From: Polytrichum commune
Lineage: Eukaryota > Streptophyta > Polytrichopsida > Polytrichales > Polytrichaceae
Length of the DNA: 64,000 nucleotides
Assembly (NCBI GenBank): GCA_950295325.1
Contig: OX485803.1
Span: 24,242,001-24,306,000 of the forward strand
Direction of reading: 5' to 3'
Shown piece by piece: positions 1 through 11,412 of this stretch. Positions within the stretch are counted from its first letter, which is position 1. Each line of letters starts with the position of its first letter. The position numbers and the translations under genes are program-made. The notes under the pieces are model-generated. The model had not been told where the DNA came from, did no database searches, and was given only the letters and a program-made list of their open reading frames with translations.

Positions 1-729
1 TCGCTGGAAAAGCCGCCGCAAAGTCGCATACGGTAGCGCACTGAAACTGGGCAAGCTGCTATCATCCCCCACAACTATGACAACACAAATTTTTTGAACT
101 GCTACCTGATTCGAACTGATGAATGATCTGTGCAATGGCAGAGCCGCCACGGTTTCGGAGCAACGAGAAATTGGGATGGTGAAGCGCAAGTAATAGGATG
201 TGCTGATGAGAATTAGGGAAAGTAATAGAAACATAGCGAGCACCGAGATATGCACTGGTTTTCCACATACATGCAGCACCCGCTTAAAAAATGCGGGATG
301 GTGATGATGAAGATGTTGATCCTGTTTCATAAAATTTGGTAGGGATGGTAATTTCCACCCCCTCCATCCCCAGGTTGAATTCCTGCTTTTGTGCTCATAA
401 TGACTACCCGCTTGGCCTAAAGATTCGGACGAACCAATTGTCATAGTCCCTATAGCTTCAATGGGCAATCCCGCACCAAGCATATCTGTTCTTTTGGTTT
501 TGGGGATTCACTTTACCCACCAAACCTCTCTTTTCATGTATCAAACCTTACAATATGTAAAACGCTGATCCTCGTGTAAGATTCAGAAGCCGTGTCTCCA
601 AGAAATAAAGTGATCCAAAACATTTTGGCATTCTTTACCACTCCGGCGCTCCATTGCAAGGAGCCTCTACGTAGCTCTTGTACCCAAAAAAAAATGATCC
701 TTTCTTCCAAGAGCTTTGATCTTCTTGAG
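1..729. other. Window edge, no gene supported
   Basis: The first ~70 bases are richer in GC than what follows and one + frame is open across them. This could be the tail of a coding exon cut by the window edge, but nothing recognisable is encoded. The remainder up to the telo-box shows no convincing coding frame, RNA gene or repeat. Confidence 0.3.
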
Positions 730-741
730 AAACCCTAACCC
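730..741 (+). promoter_or_regulatory. Telo-box-like motif AAACCCTAACCC
   Basis: The motif AAACCCTAACCC matches the telo-box common in plant promoters of translation and cell-cycle genes. It stands about 125 bases upstream of a (TC)n tract, an arrangement often seen in plant promoters and 5' leaders. No intact gene follows, so this may be the promoter of a decayed gene or a chance match. Confidence 0.35.
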
Positions 742-859
742 TTCTTTCAAAATGGTCCTTAAAACCCCGCCTAACTAATCAGCTGCCAAATTTTATTTTC
801 TTCCAAGAACAGGGGACTAGCTAGGGAACTCCAAAAAATTTCTGGTGCCTCAAACACCA

Positions 860-864
<5 letters not shown>

Positions 865-892
<28 letters not shown>
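865..892 (+). repeat. (TC)14 microsatellite
   Basis: Uninterrupted TC dinucleotide repeat. Its position downstream of a telo-box and upstream of moderately GC-rich sequence fits a pyrimidine-rich 5' leader, but no transcript can be shown from the sequence. Confidence 0.9.
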
Positions 893-895
<3 letters not shown>

Positions 896-1036
896 ACACC
901 CCGAATCACGAAGGAAAAAATAAATAAAAGCTCGGAAAAGAGCCCTACCTACCTTCTTCGTCGAAACCAACTAAAAAACCATCACAGAAGGTGGTGTAAT
1001 CACCATCTCTTGGGATTCAAAGGAAATACCCACATA

Positions 1037-1368
1037 ATGTTGGCTCTGGAATCCACCCCCTGCCGATTCTCCAAGACACCCACCATCGCCATTGACACTA
1101 ACTCGAAGCTTGGAAGCATCCAGGCAGTTTAGGAAGCTCCCTTTCTCTCAATTCATCAGGAAGGAAGGCGGGAAGAAGAGCCTCTGGTGATGAGTCAGAT
1201 CCTGGAGTCAACTCGCTTTCAATCGCACTTAATCAGGTCGTCCTGGGAGTTGGGAAAGAAGACTTCACCGAAGTTGCATACCCAGTGAACGGTATTGGAG
1301 CCACTATTCTTCTTCTCTCGACCTCCCTTCTCCGACGCAACGCACATCTCTTACATGAAAAAAATTAA
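1037..1368 (+). pseudogene. Possible decayed coding stretch, unrecognised
   Basis: Two overlapping + frames look coding-like in composition. One starts at the ATG at 1037 and stops at 1129-1131. The second is open from 1102 to a stop at 1366-1368 (88 codons) and has Ser/Lys/Arg-rich then hydrophobic text (for example VNSLSIALNQVVLGVG). The second stop is exactly the TAA copied as the target site of the adjacent MITE. I recognise no family. It could be a gene remnant disrupted by frameshift and MITE insertion, or a chance open frame. Confidence 0.2.
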
Positions 1369-1711
1369 GGGACCCAAGTCCCACTCACGTCGACTTAGCA
1401 AGTCCCAACATGCAGGCAAAGTCCCAATGTTTGAGTCCCAAGAAACCATTACAATATGGCTAATCATCATTGAAGTTCGATCTTGAGTATTTTATGCAAA
1501 AATATTCGCAGAACATGTGTTGAGAGTTGGGCCTAGTTTTATGCTAGACCCAATTCTCAACACAAATCCCAAGCCTCACCTCCAAAAGTGTTGACATTTA
1601 GGCGTGAAGTGGTAAGTCCCAACTTTCATGCTCTCAACGGTTGAGATTGCATAGATTGACCTCAAGTGACTTGGGACTTAGGACTTGGGACTCTGTGTGA
1701 TCCGGCCCTAA
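1366..1711. mobile_element. PIF/Harbinger-like MITE, family B copy 1
   Basis: A 340-bp element (1369-1708) is flanked by TAA on both sides, matching the TWA 3-bp target duplication of PIF/Harbinger elements. The ends begin GGG(A/C)CC and internal motifs such as AAGTCCCAA and GGGACTTAGGACTTGGGACT recur in both halves. A related copy with the same TAA flanks is at 58739-59118. It encodes no protein. Termini match only weakly beyond the first bases, so the superfamily call rests mainly on the duplication and on the second copy. Confidence 0.55.
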
Positions 1712-2759
1712 GGGTCGAATCCCATAGAGCGAACCAGGCATCATGGTCCAAAATACTCTTTTGGCTCCATTGGTGAGGACATGGTCATTAAGGCTCATTA
1801 AAGGTTTTAAGGATTAAAAATTCATGCTCTCCCGCCCTTGGATACGAAGGTCCCGAATCACGAGACTCGTTGACCACGTCACCAGCCTGATCAAAGTTAC
1901 CCATGAAATCAAGAGTTGTGATTGAAGGATAGACCACATTATATATTTATCAAATGTAAATATTCTTTAAGATCTTATAAGTGAACCACTCTAGTTTATA
2001 ATTTTCATAAAGTGCGTAGATGATTTAGCCATTCAAATTAGAATTAAAGGATGATTATGGAATGTTCCACAACAATGGCGTCTCAAAGAAGAGTGAACAC
2101 TTGCGAATGTTTTCCTCTCTCCATCCACTCTAATTTATGCGGTCCATTGGCATTTATCTCCCATCCACACTATTGTACATTCTTACTTAGAGCAATGCAC
2201 CCCAACCTCAATTCTTCAATGTCCTAGCATTGGACGACGATACAAGTTGAGGTCAGAGACGTTCCCACCAAAACCTCAACATGGTGAATATGATTGAGAT
2301 TGGCTTGAATAGTCCCCTCCAACCTCAATAAGAAGCATCATGCAAAAGCATTGCTACACACCCCTCGTTGAAGGTGGACAAGTTGTTATTCTATCTTTTG
2401 GCACCTTGTTCCGGGGAGCAACCTCTCATATTCTCTTAGAATACCAAGAGTGGAAAATTATGATTCGCTTTGTTAAAAACACCACTAAATGTAAGTATAT
2501 ATTTTTAGCACTTCATCGCCATCACTTAGCACATGGGCTTGTCCCAACCTCCACATAATTTAGACCTCCCTCCTTATTGTTTTCTTATTCTATGATTTTG
2601 TCTCGTTGATTGCTTATAACACAAATCGATGAAGCTCATGAGATGCATGTCAAGAAGGTAGATGTATGGATATAGACTATTATGGATGTAGACTAGAATT
2701 GATATCCCACGACTTTGTAGAAAAGGCGCAATCATACGAAATACGGGGTCAAAACCCAC
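1712..2759. other. Intergenic, no feature recognised
   Basis: AT-rich sequence with only short unconvincing open frames. No tRNA, terminal-inverted-repeat pair or tandem repeat was detected by eye. Confidence 0.4.
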
Positions 2760-4640
2760 TGTTTTATGAGTAATTTACATTACGTCAAATATAGCTTGGC
2801 GTCTAGGGGTTAACCGCATTTCAAGGGTGCGATTTTTGTGGGTTGATTCTTTTCTCCTCAACCCATCAACTCATTTCAACCGGAACCCACTAGATTAAGT
2901 CGGAGCATTGGATGTCATTTTTAGTGGAAGAAACGGCTCCTTGTGCTTTCACCTTCAAGTAGAAATTGGGTGTATAACAATAGCTCGTTGTGCATTCACC
3001 TTCCCAATGGATGACTTTACATGGACACGAGATTTTTCAGTGGGGTCCATAACTCAGGTTTTAGTGGCGTCTAGGTAAACTCATCCATCATGGATGAAGG
3101 GGCTTTAGTAAAAACATTCTTCATGTCTAGGTTGAATTCCAATCAAGCCCCACTAGATTGATGCAAGGTCGTTGATGCCATTTTTACAATCAACTTGGAC
3201 AAAAACAACGAAGTTTATGTTATAGAATGGCTTGCTCTGTACGAATTTTGGTTCATGACAACCACCATAATGGGTGATGTAAAAACATGCCGCTCCCGAG
3301 TTTGTTGTCTAGGGTTCATTCCAACTTAGTCTCACTAGACTAAACTGACATTTTTTTTAAAGTTAATTTCATGTACAATAAAAAAAACCCTCGGGCTATA
3401 CAACGTTTCTTTGTGTTTCCATCCTCCCCCATGAAAGGTATCATGAGAATTGCCCCATTTTCACCTTCCTAATAAATAAAATTTATCCTAGACACCACCA
3501 AGTGCTAGCCGAATTCAAAACCCTAATAGCAGTATTACACGATTATCCTATTTAGTGCATGTGGTACTAATTCCCAGGGCACGCATTGTTTTACCAAAAC
3601 TCAAAATTAGTGAGGGCTAAATCTTTCTACCATGAGATACTAAATTCATGACTACGTGCTCATTCATCATACCTTTCAAGACATTAAGTGCACGCTCTAA
3701 TGTGTTCGGAGTGTGCAAACTTGATTTTGATGAGCTCATAGAAACTTCTTCTTCTTTAGTCGGCACCACTCACTCCATAAGCATCGCCTAACATTAAGAA
3801 ATTAAAGAAAGCTTGTATTGAGAGTTCCTTGCACTTTGACATTGTGAGCTCCCAAAACCCTGGATCTTTAGATGGCACTGGTTTCATAGCGTAAGGAAAT
3901 TTAGTACCACCTTCACTCATCTCCCACACGCACTAATAACCCACCCTAACTAAATGGGATAATTAGTGTAACATTTAATACCCCATGCTTGTTTTGTGAG
4001 TTAGTTTGTTATTCTACTTGTGTTGCCTTCTTTCATTGTCAAACAAGAGCCATTATGAGGCATGTAGTTGCAAAGTCATGCACAATCCGTGGGTGTTGAC
4101 GAGGTTGGTGGGAGACCGATGGATAACCTACTCTAGTATTTTAAAAAGGGAGTTATTTAACAACTTAAATGGAGATATATTAATTGATGGTAATATGAGC
4201 TGTCGAAATAGAGGCCACGATCTCGGGCCTGTCTATTTGAATTTGGAGAAACTAATAAACAAACGTGGGGTTCAACTGCGGTCCTTGAACATTAAGGTAG
4301 ACGGGGTCTTTAAATGGTTACTTTATTTCCAACTAGCCCACTTCTCCTCGCATGTGGAGCACGCGATTGGTACAAATTTAAGTTGAGGCCGTAGCCATTT
4401 CCCTTGTAACTTCTAGAGCTCATATGAATATTTGATTCATTATCAAAACGTGAAGACTCTCATGTTCACGGAATGGTCATATAGGTACCCCAATTATGTT
4501 GACTATTGAGCTTAGCGTGGTGATCGTATTTTGAGATTGCAAGTCAATCTCTTAATAATATGTGTCTTTCTTGGAGCCACACCAAACCACACAACACTCA
4601 AATAAGGGTATCCAATTAAGATAAGCCATTCCGATTAAGC
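2760..4640 (+). repeat. Old dispersed repeat, longest copy
   Basis: Blocks of this 1.9-kb stretch recur, diverged, elsewhere in the window: 3240-3480 resembles 14850-15100 and 53610-53830 (shared text around TTGGTTCATGA and AAAACATG); 3540-3960 resembles 62520-62940 (shared TGTGGTACTAATTC-like and GATACTAAATTCAT text); 4387-4640 resembles 53975-54240 and 62150-62400 (shared CGTAGCCATTT, AATTATGTTGACTA and TTCAATCTCTT-like blocks). Order is preserved, so one ancient long element is likely. No coding capacity is readable; the family is unknown. Confidence 0.55.
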
Positions 4641-5224
4641 ACGTTTACTAGTTTTAATGCTTTATGCAATTGTGCTTTGTGCAGTTTTGTGGATATGTTG
4701 ACGTCATTTGAATGTGTGTCCACATTCAAATGCATGGCAACATTTGGGTCTTGCGTTCGTTTTGCACTTCTTGTCATATTTCTTGTGTTGTTTCTTATGT
4801 TAGTTGTGTATTCTTCATGGTTGTCGCTAGCATATATATAGATGGCTCGGGAGTTGGAATCTCGGTAATCGTAGGCTTCGATTTGCATTTGTATGTCAAG
4901 TGTTCATCTTACAATGCATGTGACCAGGAATTCCTGGTGAATACACGGGTGTCCTTCAAGGTTTAAGATCTATTCAAGAGCTAAGTCAACATCAAGTTAA
5001 TGCTTCATCCAACATGATTCGACTCATCTCTAAAAAGAATACCTCATCGATATTTTAGGTCTTGCAAGTATAAACCTATCAAGAGAAAAAGATAATAATT
5101 GCAATCTACGTTTGGTTGGCTCTCATTCGACGTTGTTGTATGACATGATTCAATTAATGTGACAATACTAGTGTTGGTATATGAATTTAGAGATTTTAAA
5201 TTTTGGGCAATGGTGGGCTATCAA
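4641..5224. other. Intergenic, no feature recognised
   Basis: Contains overlapping short open frames on both strands around 4616-4966 but no recognisable protein and no repeat structure. Confidence 0.35.
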
Positions 5225-5372
5225 CATAATATTATTCAAATTCATAACACTGTTCTAGGAAGTATTCTTGGACATTCTTCACATTTCGTCTAAATGTGGG
5301 AAATATCTAAGAATATTCCATGGAATAATGTCAATCCCAAATAACATTATTATGAATATGAATAATGTTATG
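5225..5372. mobile_element. Small palindromic MITE, family C copy 1
   Basis: About 148 bp. The ends are inverted repeats of the type CATAAtATTATTCA...TGAATAATGTTATG, so the whole unit can fold back. A second copy with the same ends is at 34108-34234. No clear target duplication could be assigned. It is non-coding. Confidence 0.55.
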
Positions 5373-6123
5373 AATGTTGGGGATGGATTATTGTGGCATC
5401 AAAGTTAGTATACTTTTCAAAGGACGCTTATGATACTTAGAAAACTGCCATAATATAAAGAGGGGATGTAGCATATTCCTTTATAATGCACTCTACATTT
5501 ATCAACCTCATTCGCCCAACTGAAGCTTGCTTAATTAGTAAGCCTCAAAAGAACGGGAGCTGAAATAGATTTTGGTGGATCCTTCACACTCTACATGAAT
5601 TCAAACCTTGTTTGTGATGGCAGTTAGAGCGGCACCAAAAACCACTAGAAAACCGTTCTCCGAAAACCAATCTCTCAATATTCTAGTATACTTGTGATCA
5701 AAGCCGCATGCTAAGCCCATTCACTTGAAACCAAACCGTCTCCAAATCTTTAGTGCCTGCCGATTATCGAGAGACATGTAACACTCTTAACCCTAACCTC
5801 TCTCCAATAAATCGGTGGCCGATGAGGATTGAGGATATAATATGGACTTTTACGGATGCGATGAGCATGCAACATTTGACCAAAATTGTGCAATTAATGC
5901 CAATTTAGAGATCATCTCTTTATGGCGATTGTTGGACATGCTCTCAAGAGGAATTAACTCAAGTTCAACATGATCATATCTTGGAATCATCTCATGCAGG
6001 CCAATGAATTAGCTCGTTTGTGGTATATATAGCCTGTTGAGATCCACCGTTCAATGCACTAATTGTTTTTTAAAGCGGGCTATAAAGTGATTTCCTGGAA
6101 AAAAGTGCATTGAAAGGTAGGCA
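5373..6123. other. Intergenic, no feature recognised
   Basis: AT-rich, no gene, RNA or repeat supported. It ends at the target site of the Mutator-like element. Confidence 0.35.
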
Positions 6124-7236
6124 CAATAAGTTGGCTAGGGTGAACCAGCAGGTACACTCGTACCTTCGGGGGATGAAGGCCTCGCGGATGACACTGAAAA
6201 CTTCATCCTTCTTTATGGGGAAGCCCGCTTGACTACAAATCCCATATTGAGTGCACTTCGCCTTCAAGGTCTAAAATCCAATATATATGTGCACTTCCAA
6301 TTAGTAAATAAGCAATTCATTGGGATTTCATTCCGGAAGTGAAACCATCAATGAAGCATGTAATCAACTTGGAGGTCAAATAAAATTACAAAATCCTCAT
6401 TAACATTGAGGTTATAATTTTTTTGACTTACCATTTGAAATTCTCTTTGTCATTCTAAAATGACACTTAAATTTAGTGTGCTGATTTAGTATGTATATTT
6501 TATAATATTTTAATAACGCCGCCTACTTTCACAAGTATTCATACACATTCAAACCAATTAAGTGTGATTTAATGTCATTAAGTCTAATTAATTCTGATGA
6601 ATCCTATTTAAGCCCAAATAAATCAGAAAAGTGTGCTTACCAAATAAAGTAAGACTAATTAATTAAATTTTTTAATTAACTGAACCAATTCATTCCAGTA
6701 ATTCATTTCAGCAATTTAATTAATTAATTAATTCCAGTAATTACATTTAATTAATTAATTAATTCCAGTAATTACATTTATTTAATTATTTAATTCCAGT
6801 AGTTTATTTATTTATGTATGAATACTTGTGAAAGTAGGCGGCGTTATTAAAATATTATAAAATATACATACTAAATCAGCACACTAAATTTAAGTGTCAT
6901 TTTAGAATGACAAAGAGAATTTCAAATGGTAAGTCAAAAAAATTATAACCTCAATGTTAATGAGGATTTTGTAATTTTATTTGACCTCCAAGTTGATTAC
7001 ATGCTTCATTGATGGTTTCACTTCCGGAATGAAATCCCAATGAATTGCTTATTTACTAATTGGAAGTGCACATATATATTGGATTTTAGACCTTGAAGGC
7101 GAAGTGCACTCAATATGGGATTTGTAGTCAAGCGGGCTTCCCCATAAAGAAGGATGAAGTTTTCAGTGTCATCCACGAGGCCTTCATCCCCCGAAGGTAC
7201 GAGTGTACCTGCTGGTTCACCCTAGCCCAATAAGTT
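6124..7236. mobile_element. Mutator-like foldback element with 413-bp TIRs
   Basis: The element spans 6133-7227 (1095 bp). It begins GGCTAGGGTGAACCAG and ends with the exact reverse complement. Arms 6133-6545 and 6815-7227 are both 413 bp and almost identical; the one difference I found is 6185 C versus T at the mirror position of 7175 on the other strand. The 269-bp centre is AT-rich with near-tandem units containing ATTAATTAATTCCAG. CAATAAGTT occurs directly on both sides (6124-6132 and 7228-7236). A 9-bp duplication with long terminal inverted repeats is diagnostic of Mutator-like elements. No transposase is encoded, so it is non-autonomous. The near-identical arms suggest recent insertion or arm homogenisation. 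Confidence 0.9.
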
Positions 7237-7894
7237 AGGGTATAGTTTCACAAAGATGCATGCAGCTTTTTGGTGGTGACCTATTTTGCCTTGCAAATGT
7301 GACACGAGGAGATGAACATTTGTGGTTACGCACAAATTCATTGTGAGAATTTTTTTTAATTGGAATTGGTGTGGGCTCCCAGTCTCCAAATACTCGGCAT
7401 ACATGTGCAATTGGGATTTGAATTTGACGAACGTTGAAGGTGTTGTATGATGTCTACCTTGTCATGAGCTTTTCTAATCAAACAAATGTTACGACTGATT
7501 TTGTCATATTGCTATGATCAGGTGTTGTTAATGACTGTGATTTGTCATACGAATTTAGTCACTTCTGAGTTTGTCCACAACATAAGAGAAGAAATCATAG
7601 AAGTTGATAATGGACCCTGGTATCAAAGATTGAATCGTTTCAAAGTATGTGGAGACATCTTAAGTGCAGAAATATTCATGTGTTGGTAACTTATATACTG
7701 CCAGTAGCCAGTGCCAATGAACCCAGGCCAAAACCTCGAGATATAACAAGTGAACCTCTTTCAATTCATTGAATTTTTTGTAGTCATAATAATAATAATA
7801 ATAACAATTCAAGATATATTCTTATACTTAGCCCATCTCTTGTTTTGGTCGTTGGTTCCAGGGATCGGGTTCCCTTGTGCATACTCAGTGTTTA
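7237..7894. other. Intergenic with an (AAT)n tract
   Basis: No gene is supported. A short AAT trinucleotide repeat is at about 7786-7803. The weak + open frame at 7486-7689 has no recognisable content. Confidence 0.35.
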
Positions 7895-7977
7895 CACTAG
7901 TAGAAAATTATGTCGAAAACGACTAGCCTGATCTATAGTTGCTAAACGATTGCAAATTTGTTTCTTTGGTTTAATGG

Positions 7978-8075
7978 CTAAAATTTTAGGGATTTGGGAA
8001 AATCCGAAAGATGTCAACATGTAACCGACTGGTACTGGAAACATTAGGATCTCAACCTATTATGCTAAAAACTCT
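7978..8075 (-). repeat. LTR-like dispersed repeat D, partial copy
   Basis: Contains the block AAAGATGTCAACATGTAACC followed by GGAAACATTAGGATCTCAACC, shared with copies at 13165-13380, 14080-14310, 41516-41725, 56895-57025 and, on the other strand, 63380-63600. Only the central part is retained here. Confidence 0.6.
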
Positions 8076-9089
8076 TTGCGGACATCGGTGCTTGGTGATT
8101 AGGTAGAGTTAGTCAATATACGTGTAGGAGATCGTGTGTAGGAGAGAGATGGACTTGGAAATTGGGATGACGTTGTTGTTCATGCAATATTCCCAATCGG
8201 ATATGCCTTCCTATTTATTTTATTTTGTCTAATGTTTATCATTTTACCCACATGATTAAGTTAGAAATACCCAAACCGGTTAACCACCCTCTACCCGTGC
8301 ACTAGACCGTTGTCATAATAGTGAAGTGCCATTTCTAAAACCGATCATGGCGAGGCGGCAACTTCAATGCGTGTACACTTAGTGTGTAGCCAATAGGAGT
8401 CAAGTGTTGATGTACTCATGAGGCAACCGATTTAAGTGATGTTCTGTATAAAAATGCGGATTACCGTGTTCGGTGTAGGAAAAATCTAGTGAACGAGTAG
8501 GGGGTTGGACAACTTTCCACTTTGAAAATTTGTAGAATTTTTTGTACAGAGCAAAAGAAAATATGAAACAACTTGCATTCTTCATGAATCCTTCTCTTCT
8601 ATCTTCAAAAAAAAATTCATGTTTGTAAGACCATATCTTCAATGCGAATCACCTTATTTTCATGGGTTATGGTATTTCTACCTTATGTGCTGACATTGAG
8701 TTCACATTGCTTGAGTCTGGTTAGAAAATCTGGCTATCGTTTGAATCTCAACCATTCACTTTGGCTCAGTGGAAATGTGGATGCCCAGTAAACGCTTTCA
8801 CTGAAAGTAAGGGTTTACGTTCACTTTACTGATAAATGGAATATACTGTGGGCATATTTCTAGTGTGCCAAAATGGATGTGCAGGAACACACCTTCGTTG
8901 CTCCCAAGGGCGGTGTTGTCCATGCAATGCATCTTCTTGCGGCCACTAAACCACCTTTAGTGCTCCATATTCTTCAAAAGGCTTATGATTTTCAGCCAAT
9001 GTGTCATCAATAAGGTTTAATGGACACTAAATAAACATGTATTGGAAAGAATCTGAACCACATGCTCTTAATTTGTTAGCCATTCTAAG

Positions 9090-9260
9090 CTCAGTAGTCG
9101 ACACAATTGGGGGGGTTTGTCTGAAAACGAATCTTCACTTTGATAACGAATGATGTATTCATATAAGCCCCAAACTCTATGAGGAAAACAACTACGAGCA
9201 CACTTTAGATTTGCTAATCATCTCACACTAAATGCATGCTTCACATCCCCAGGTGAAGTG
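9090..9260 (+). repeat. Dispersed repeat E, copy 1
   Basis: The text from the G-run near 9110 through CACTTTGATAACGAATGAT is shared, diverged, with copies at 12770-13100 and 25475-25740. No protein is readable. The origin is unknown. Confidence 0.45.
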
Positions 9261-9818
9261 ATCGCAAAGCTCAAAGTGTCCATTTACCTTGGGTGTTTTG
9301 CAATTTCGTCCTGTTGCACACGGGTCCGATTGCATACCATGTCAACACAATCAATATTGGAATGAAGTTCTTTGAGACTTCTTATCAATGAATTTTACCT
9401 TTCCACAACTCCTTCAAATGCAATGTTTAATTGCATTTGGATGCTCTATATGAAGCTAAGGAAACTAGTCTCATAACACACTAGGGAGTAGCTTCTCGTA
9501 GTCAAATCCGATTGCACTCAAAATCATTCTCTACCTTGGATTCACTAGCATATTTTTTTTGTCATGAGAAATGTTTTGTAAAAATAAACCCTAATTTATG
9601 AAGTTGAGTTTTAATACCTACAAACTAATTGGGCACTACAAGTTCATAGATTCATATAAATTCCAAATAATTGTGGTAATTTTGAAATTGTAGGGTAGAT
9701 ATATAGATTTTATAAATGACTATTGCGTGTGATACACGGTCATAGAGGCCACGGTTAGGGTTATCCTCCCAAAGCCAAGGATTCTTGAGAGGTTCTACTC
9801 CTCCAGGTAGCACATCCA

Positions 9819-9891
9819 GCTCCCGTGGCCTAATGGATAAGGCATCTGACTTCTAATCAGGGGATTGTGGGTTCGAGTCCCACCGGGAGTG
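9819..9891 (+). tRNA. trnR-UCU: tRNA-Arg (anticodon UCU)
   Basis: A complete 73-nt cloverleaf. Acceptor arms GCTCCCG and CGGGAGT pair (one G-U at the end), with G as discriminator base. The anticodon stem TCTGA/TCAGG with loop CTTCTAA puts TCT at the anticodon, which decodes AGA (Arg). The A box (TGGCCTAATGGA) and B box (GGTTCGAGTCC) of RNA polymerase III promoters are intact and there is no intron. A T4 run three bases downstream is a Pol III terminator. CCA is not encoded, as expected for a nuclear gene. Open frames on the opposite strand here are artefacts. The gene lies inside a possible CACTA-like element, so transposon carriage is conceivable. Confidence 0.97.
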
Positions 9892-9893
9892 CC

Positions 9894-9897
9894 TTTT
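9894..9897 (+). terminator. Pol III T-run terminator of tRNA-Arg
   Basis: TTTT directly downstream of the mature tRNA 3' end, the standard RNA polymerase III stop; another T4 follows at 9905-9908 (CTCTTTT). Confidence 0.8.
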
Positions 9898-11220
9898 GCA
9901 CCTCTTTTGTATGATGGAATCTTGCACTTGAAATATGGTTGAAGTACTGCCAAGTGGCAGTACCGCACTGGTCCAAAAACCATGGATTGACATGACTTGC
10001 CAATTTTGCTGGCAAAACCTGAAGGTGAGTAGCACATGTACAAACCAGTGTTGAACGGGTATGTTGTAAAGTGCATACAGGGGAGGCCTGGTTTTTGAAA
10101 ATTTCTTGGAAATGTAGAACATCGAGGTATTGATATTACAAAGGTTTTGTATTTTCAAGGTAGGGTATGTGTATGTGGTCTTGTAAAATTTCTTGAATTT
10201 TAGGGTACGTGTTATGGTGTGATTTTTTTTCATATACCAGGGTGCCCAGTGCAAGGGTATGGTATGTCATTTTAAGGTTTTTAAGAGAGAACTTAATTAA
10301 TTAATAATTTAATAAAATAAAAAATAAAAAATCCAAAACAGATGAAGCATGAACTTGAGCAAACTGATCAAATTGAATCATGATTTGAATTTATCAAATT
10401 GTCATGCTTGACTAAGTATTGAATCGGATCAACATGGACTACTTCGACCAACATCAGTTTAATCAAACAAAGTTGAATTGATAAAAAACAATCAAACAAT
10501 GCCCTCAAGCTAAATTTCACTCTAGCTCACCCGCTGCAATCAACTCCTCTTCACTAAACTTGTTTAGCAAACACAAACCCTAGTTGTTATATGAAGTTGG
10601 TGCTTCAAGCAAAGACAAAACGGAATTACCTCTTCTTGAAGGTGCAACACCCTCTCTCCCACATTAATCAACGTTGCTAGCTTAACCCCAGCAACAAAGC
10701 TCCACTACTTGTAGTACGTTGTGCACACAACAAACCCGTACATTGCCGGAAGCATGCATAATGAACAAAGACGTGCATGTTTAAGGGTTTCCAAGCTCAT
10801 CGTTGAGCAAGGTACGGGTTAGTGACCAGGTTTAGGGTTGGTAGTGAGTCCAGGGTCTGGGTATGAACCTGGTATTTGCGCACTGCTTGGTAGTTCAAGC
10901 TGGTATCACAAACCAGTGTACATACCCTTTTACAGACCCGTGTGCGGGACAGATACCCGTTCAACACTGGTACAAACACTGTTCATGGTATTTAGTGTCA
11001 CATACACTATTTGCGAAGAGCCTAAACTAGATGCCTAGAGGTCTCAAAGTGTCACGTCCTCTACCTACCAATATGATACTATTTGCCAAAATAAGTAATT
11101 TTTTCAAGTCTAAAAGTATTTACATTATGATATTTAGCATTGCACATTCAAATATTTGAGATGATAGTTTTGTGTTTTAGAATGCAAGGGGAAGGTATTA
11201 TTTAGTATACTATTGGCAAC
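9898..11220. other. tRNA downstream flank, no gene supported
   Basis: No coding region or RNA gene is recognised. At 10797-11038 short fragments such as ACCAGTGT and GGTA recur in both orientations and open frames overlap on both strands, but no clean repeat unit can be drawn. Confidence 0.3.
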
Positions 11221-11412
11221 TGTCATGTGTCTACATTTTATTATGCAAGTGCAAGAAATTCATAAGCATATTAATGCCAAGTGTCATGTGTTTACATTTT
11301 AGTATGCAAGAGGAAGAACCTCATGAGCAAACTAATGTCAAGTGTCATGTGTTTACATTTTAGTATGCAGGAGGAAGAACCTCATGAGCATACTAATGCC
11401 AAGTGTCATTTG
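11221..11412 (+). repeat. 61-bp tandem repeat, three copies
   Basis: TGTCATGTGT recurs at 11221, 11282 and 11343, and a partial fourth start is at 11404. The units share TTTACATTTTAGTATGCA, GAGGAAGAACCTCATGAGCA and CTAATGCCAAG. The array sits in the proposed right subterminal region of the CACTA-like element, where such elements typically carry short repeats. Confidence 0.85.

Noticed and set aside
9795-10254. Open frames on the - strand reading WDSNPQ / GTRTHNPL
   Set aside because: These are antisense translations of the tRNA-Arg gene, a common annotation artefact.
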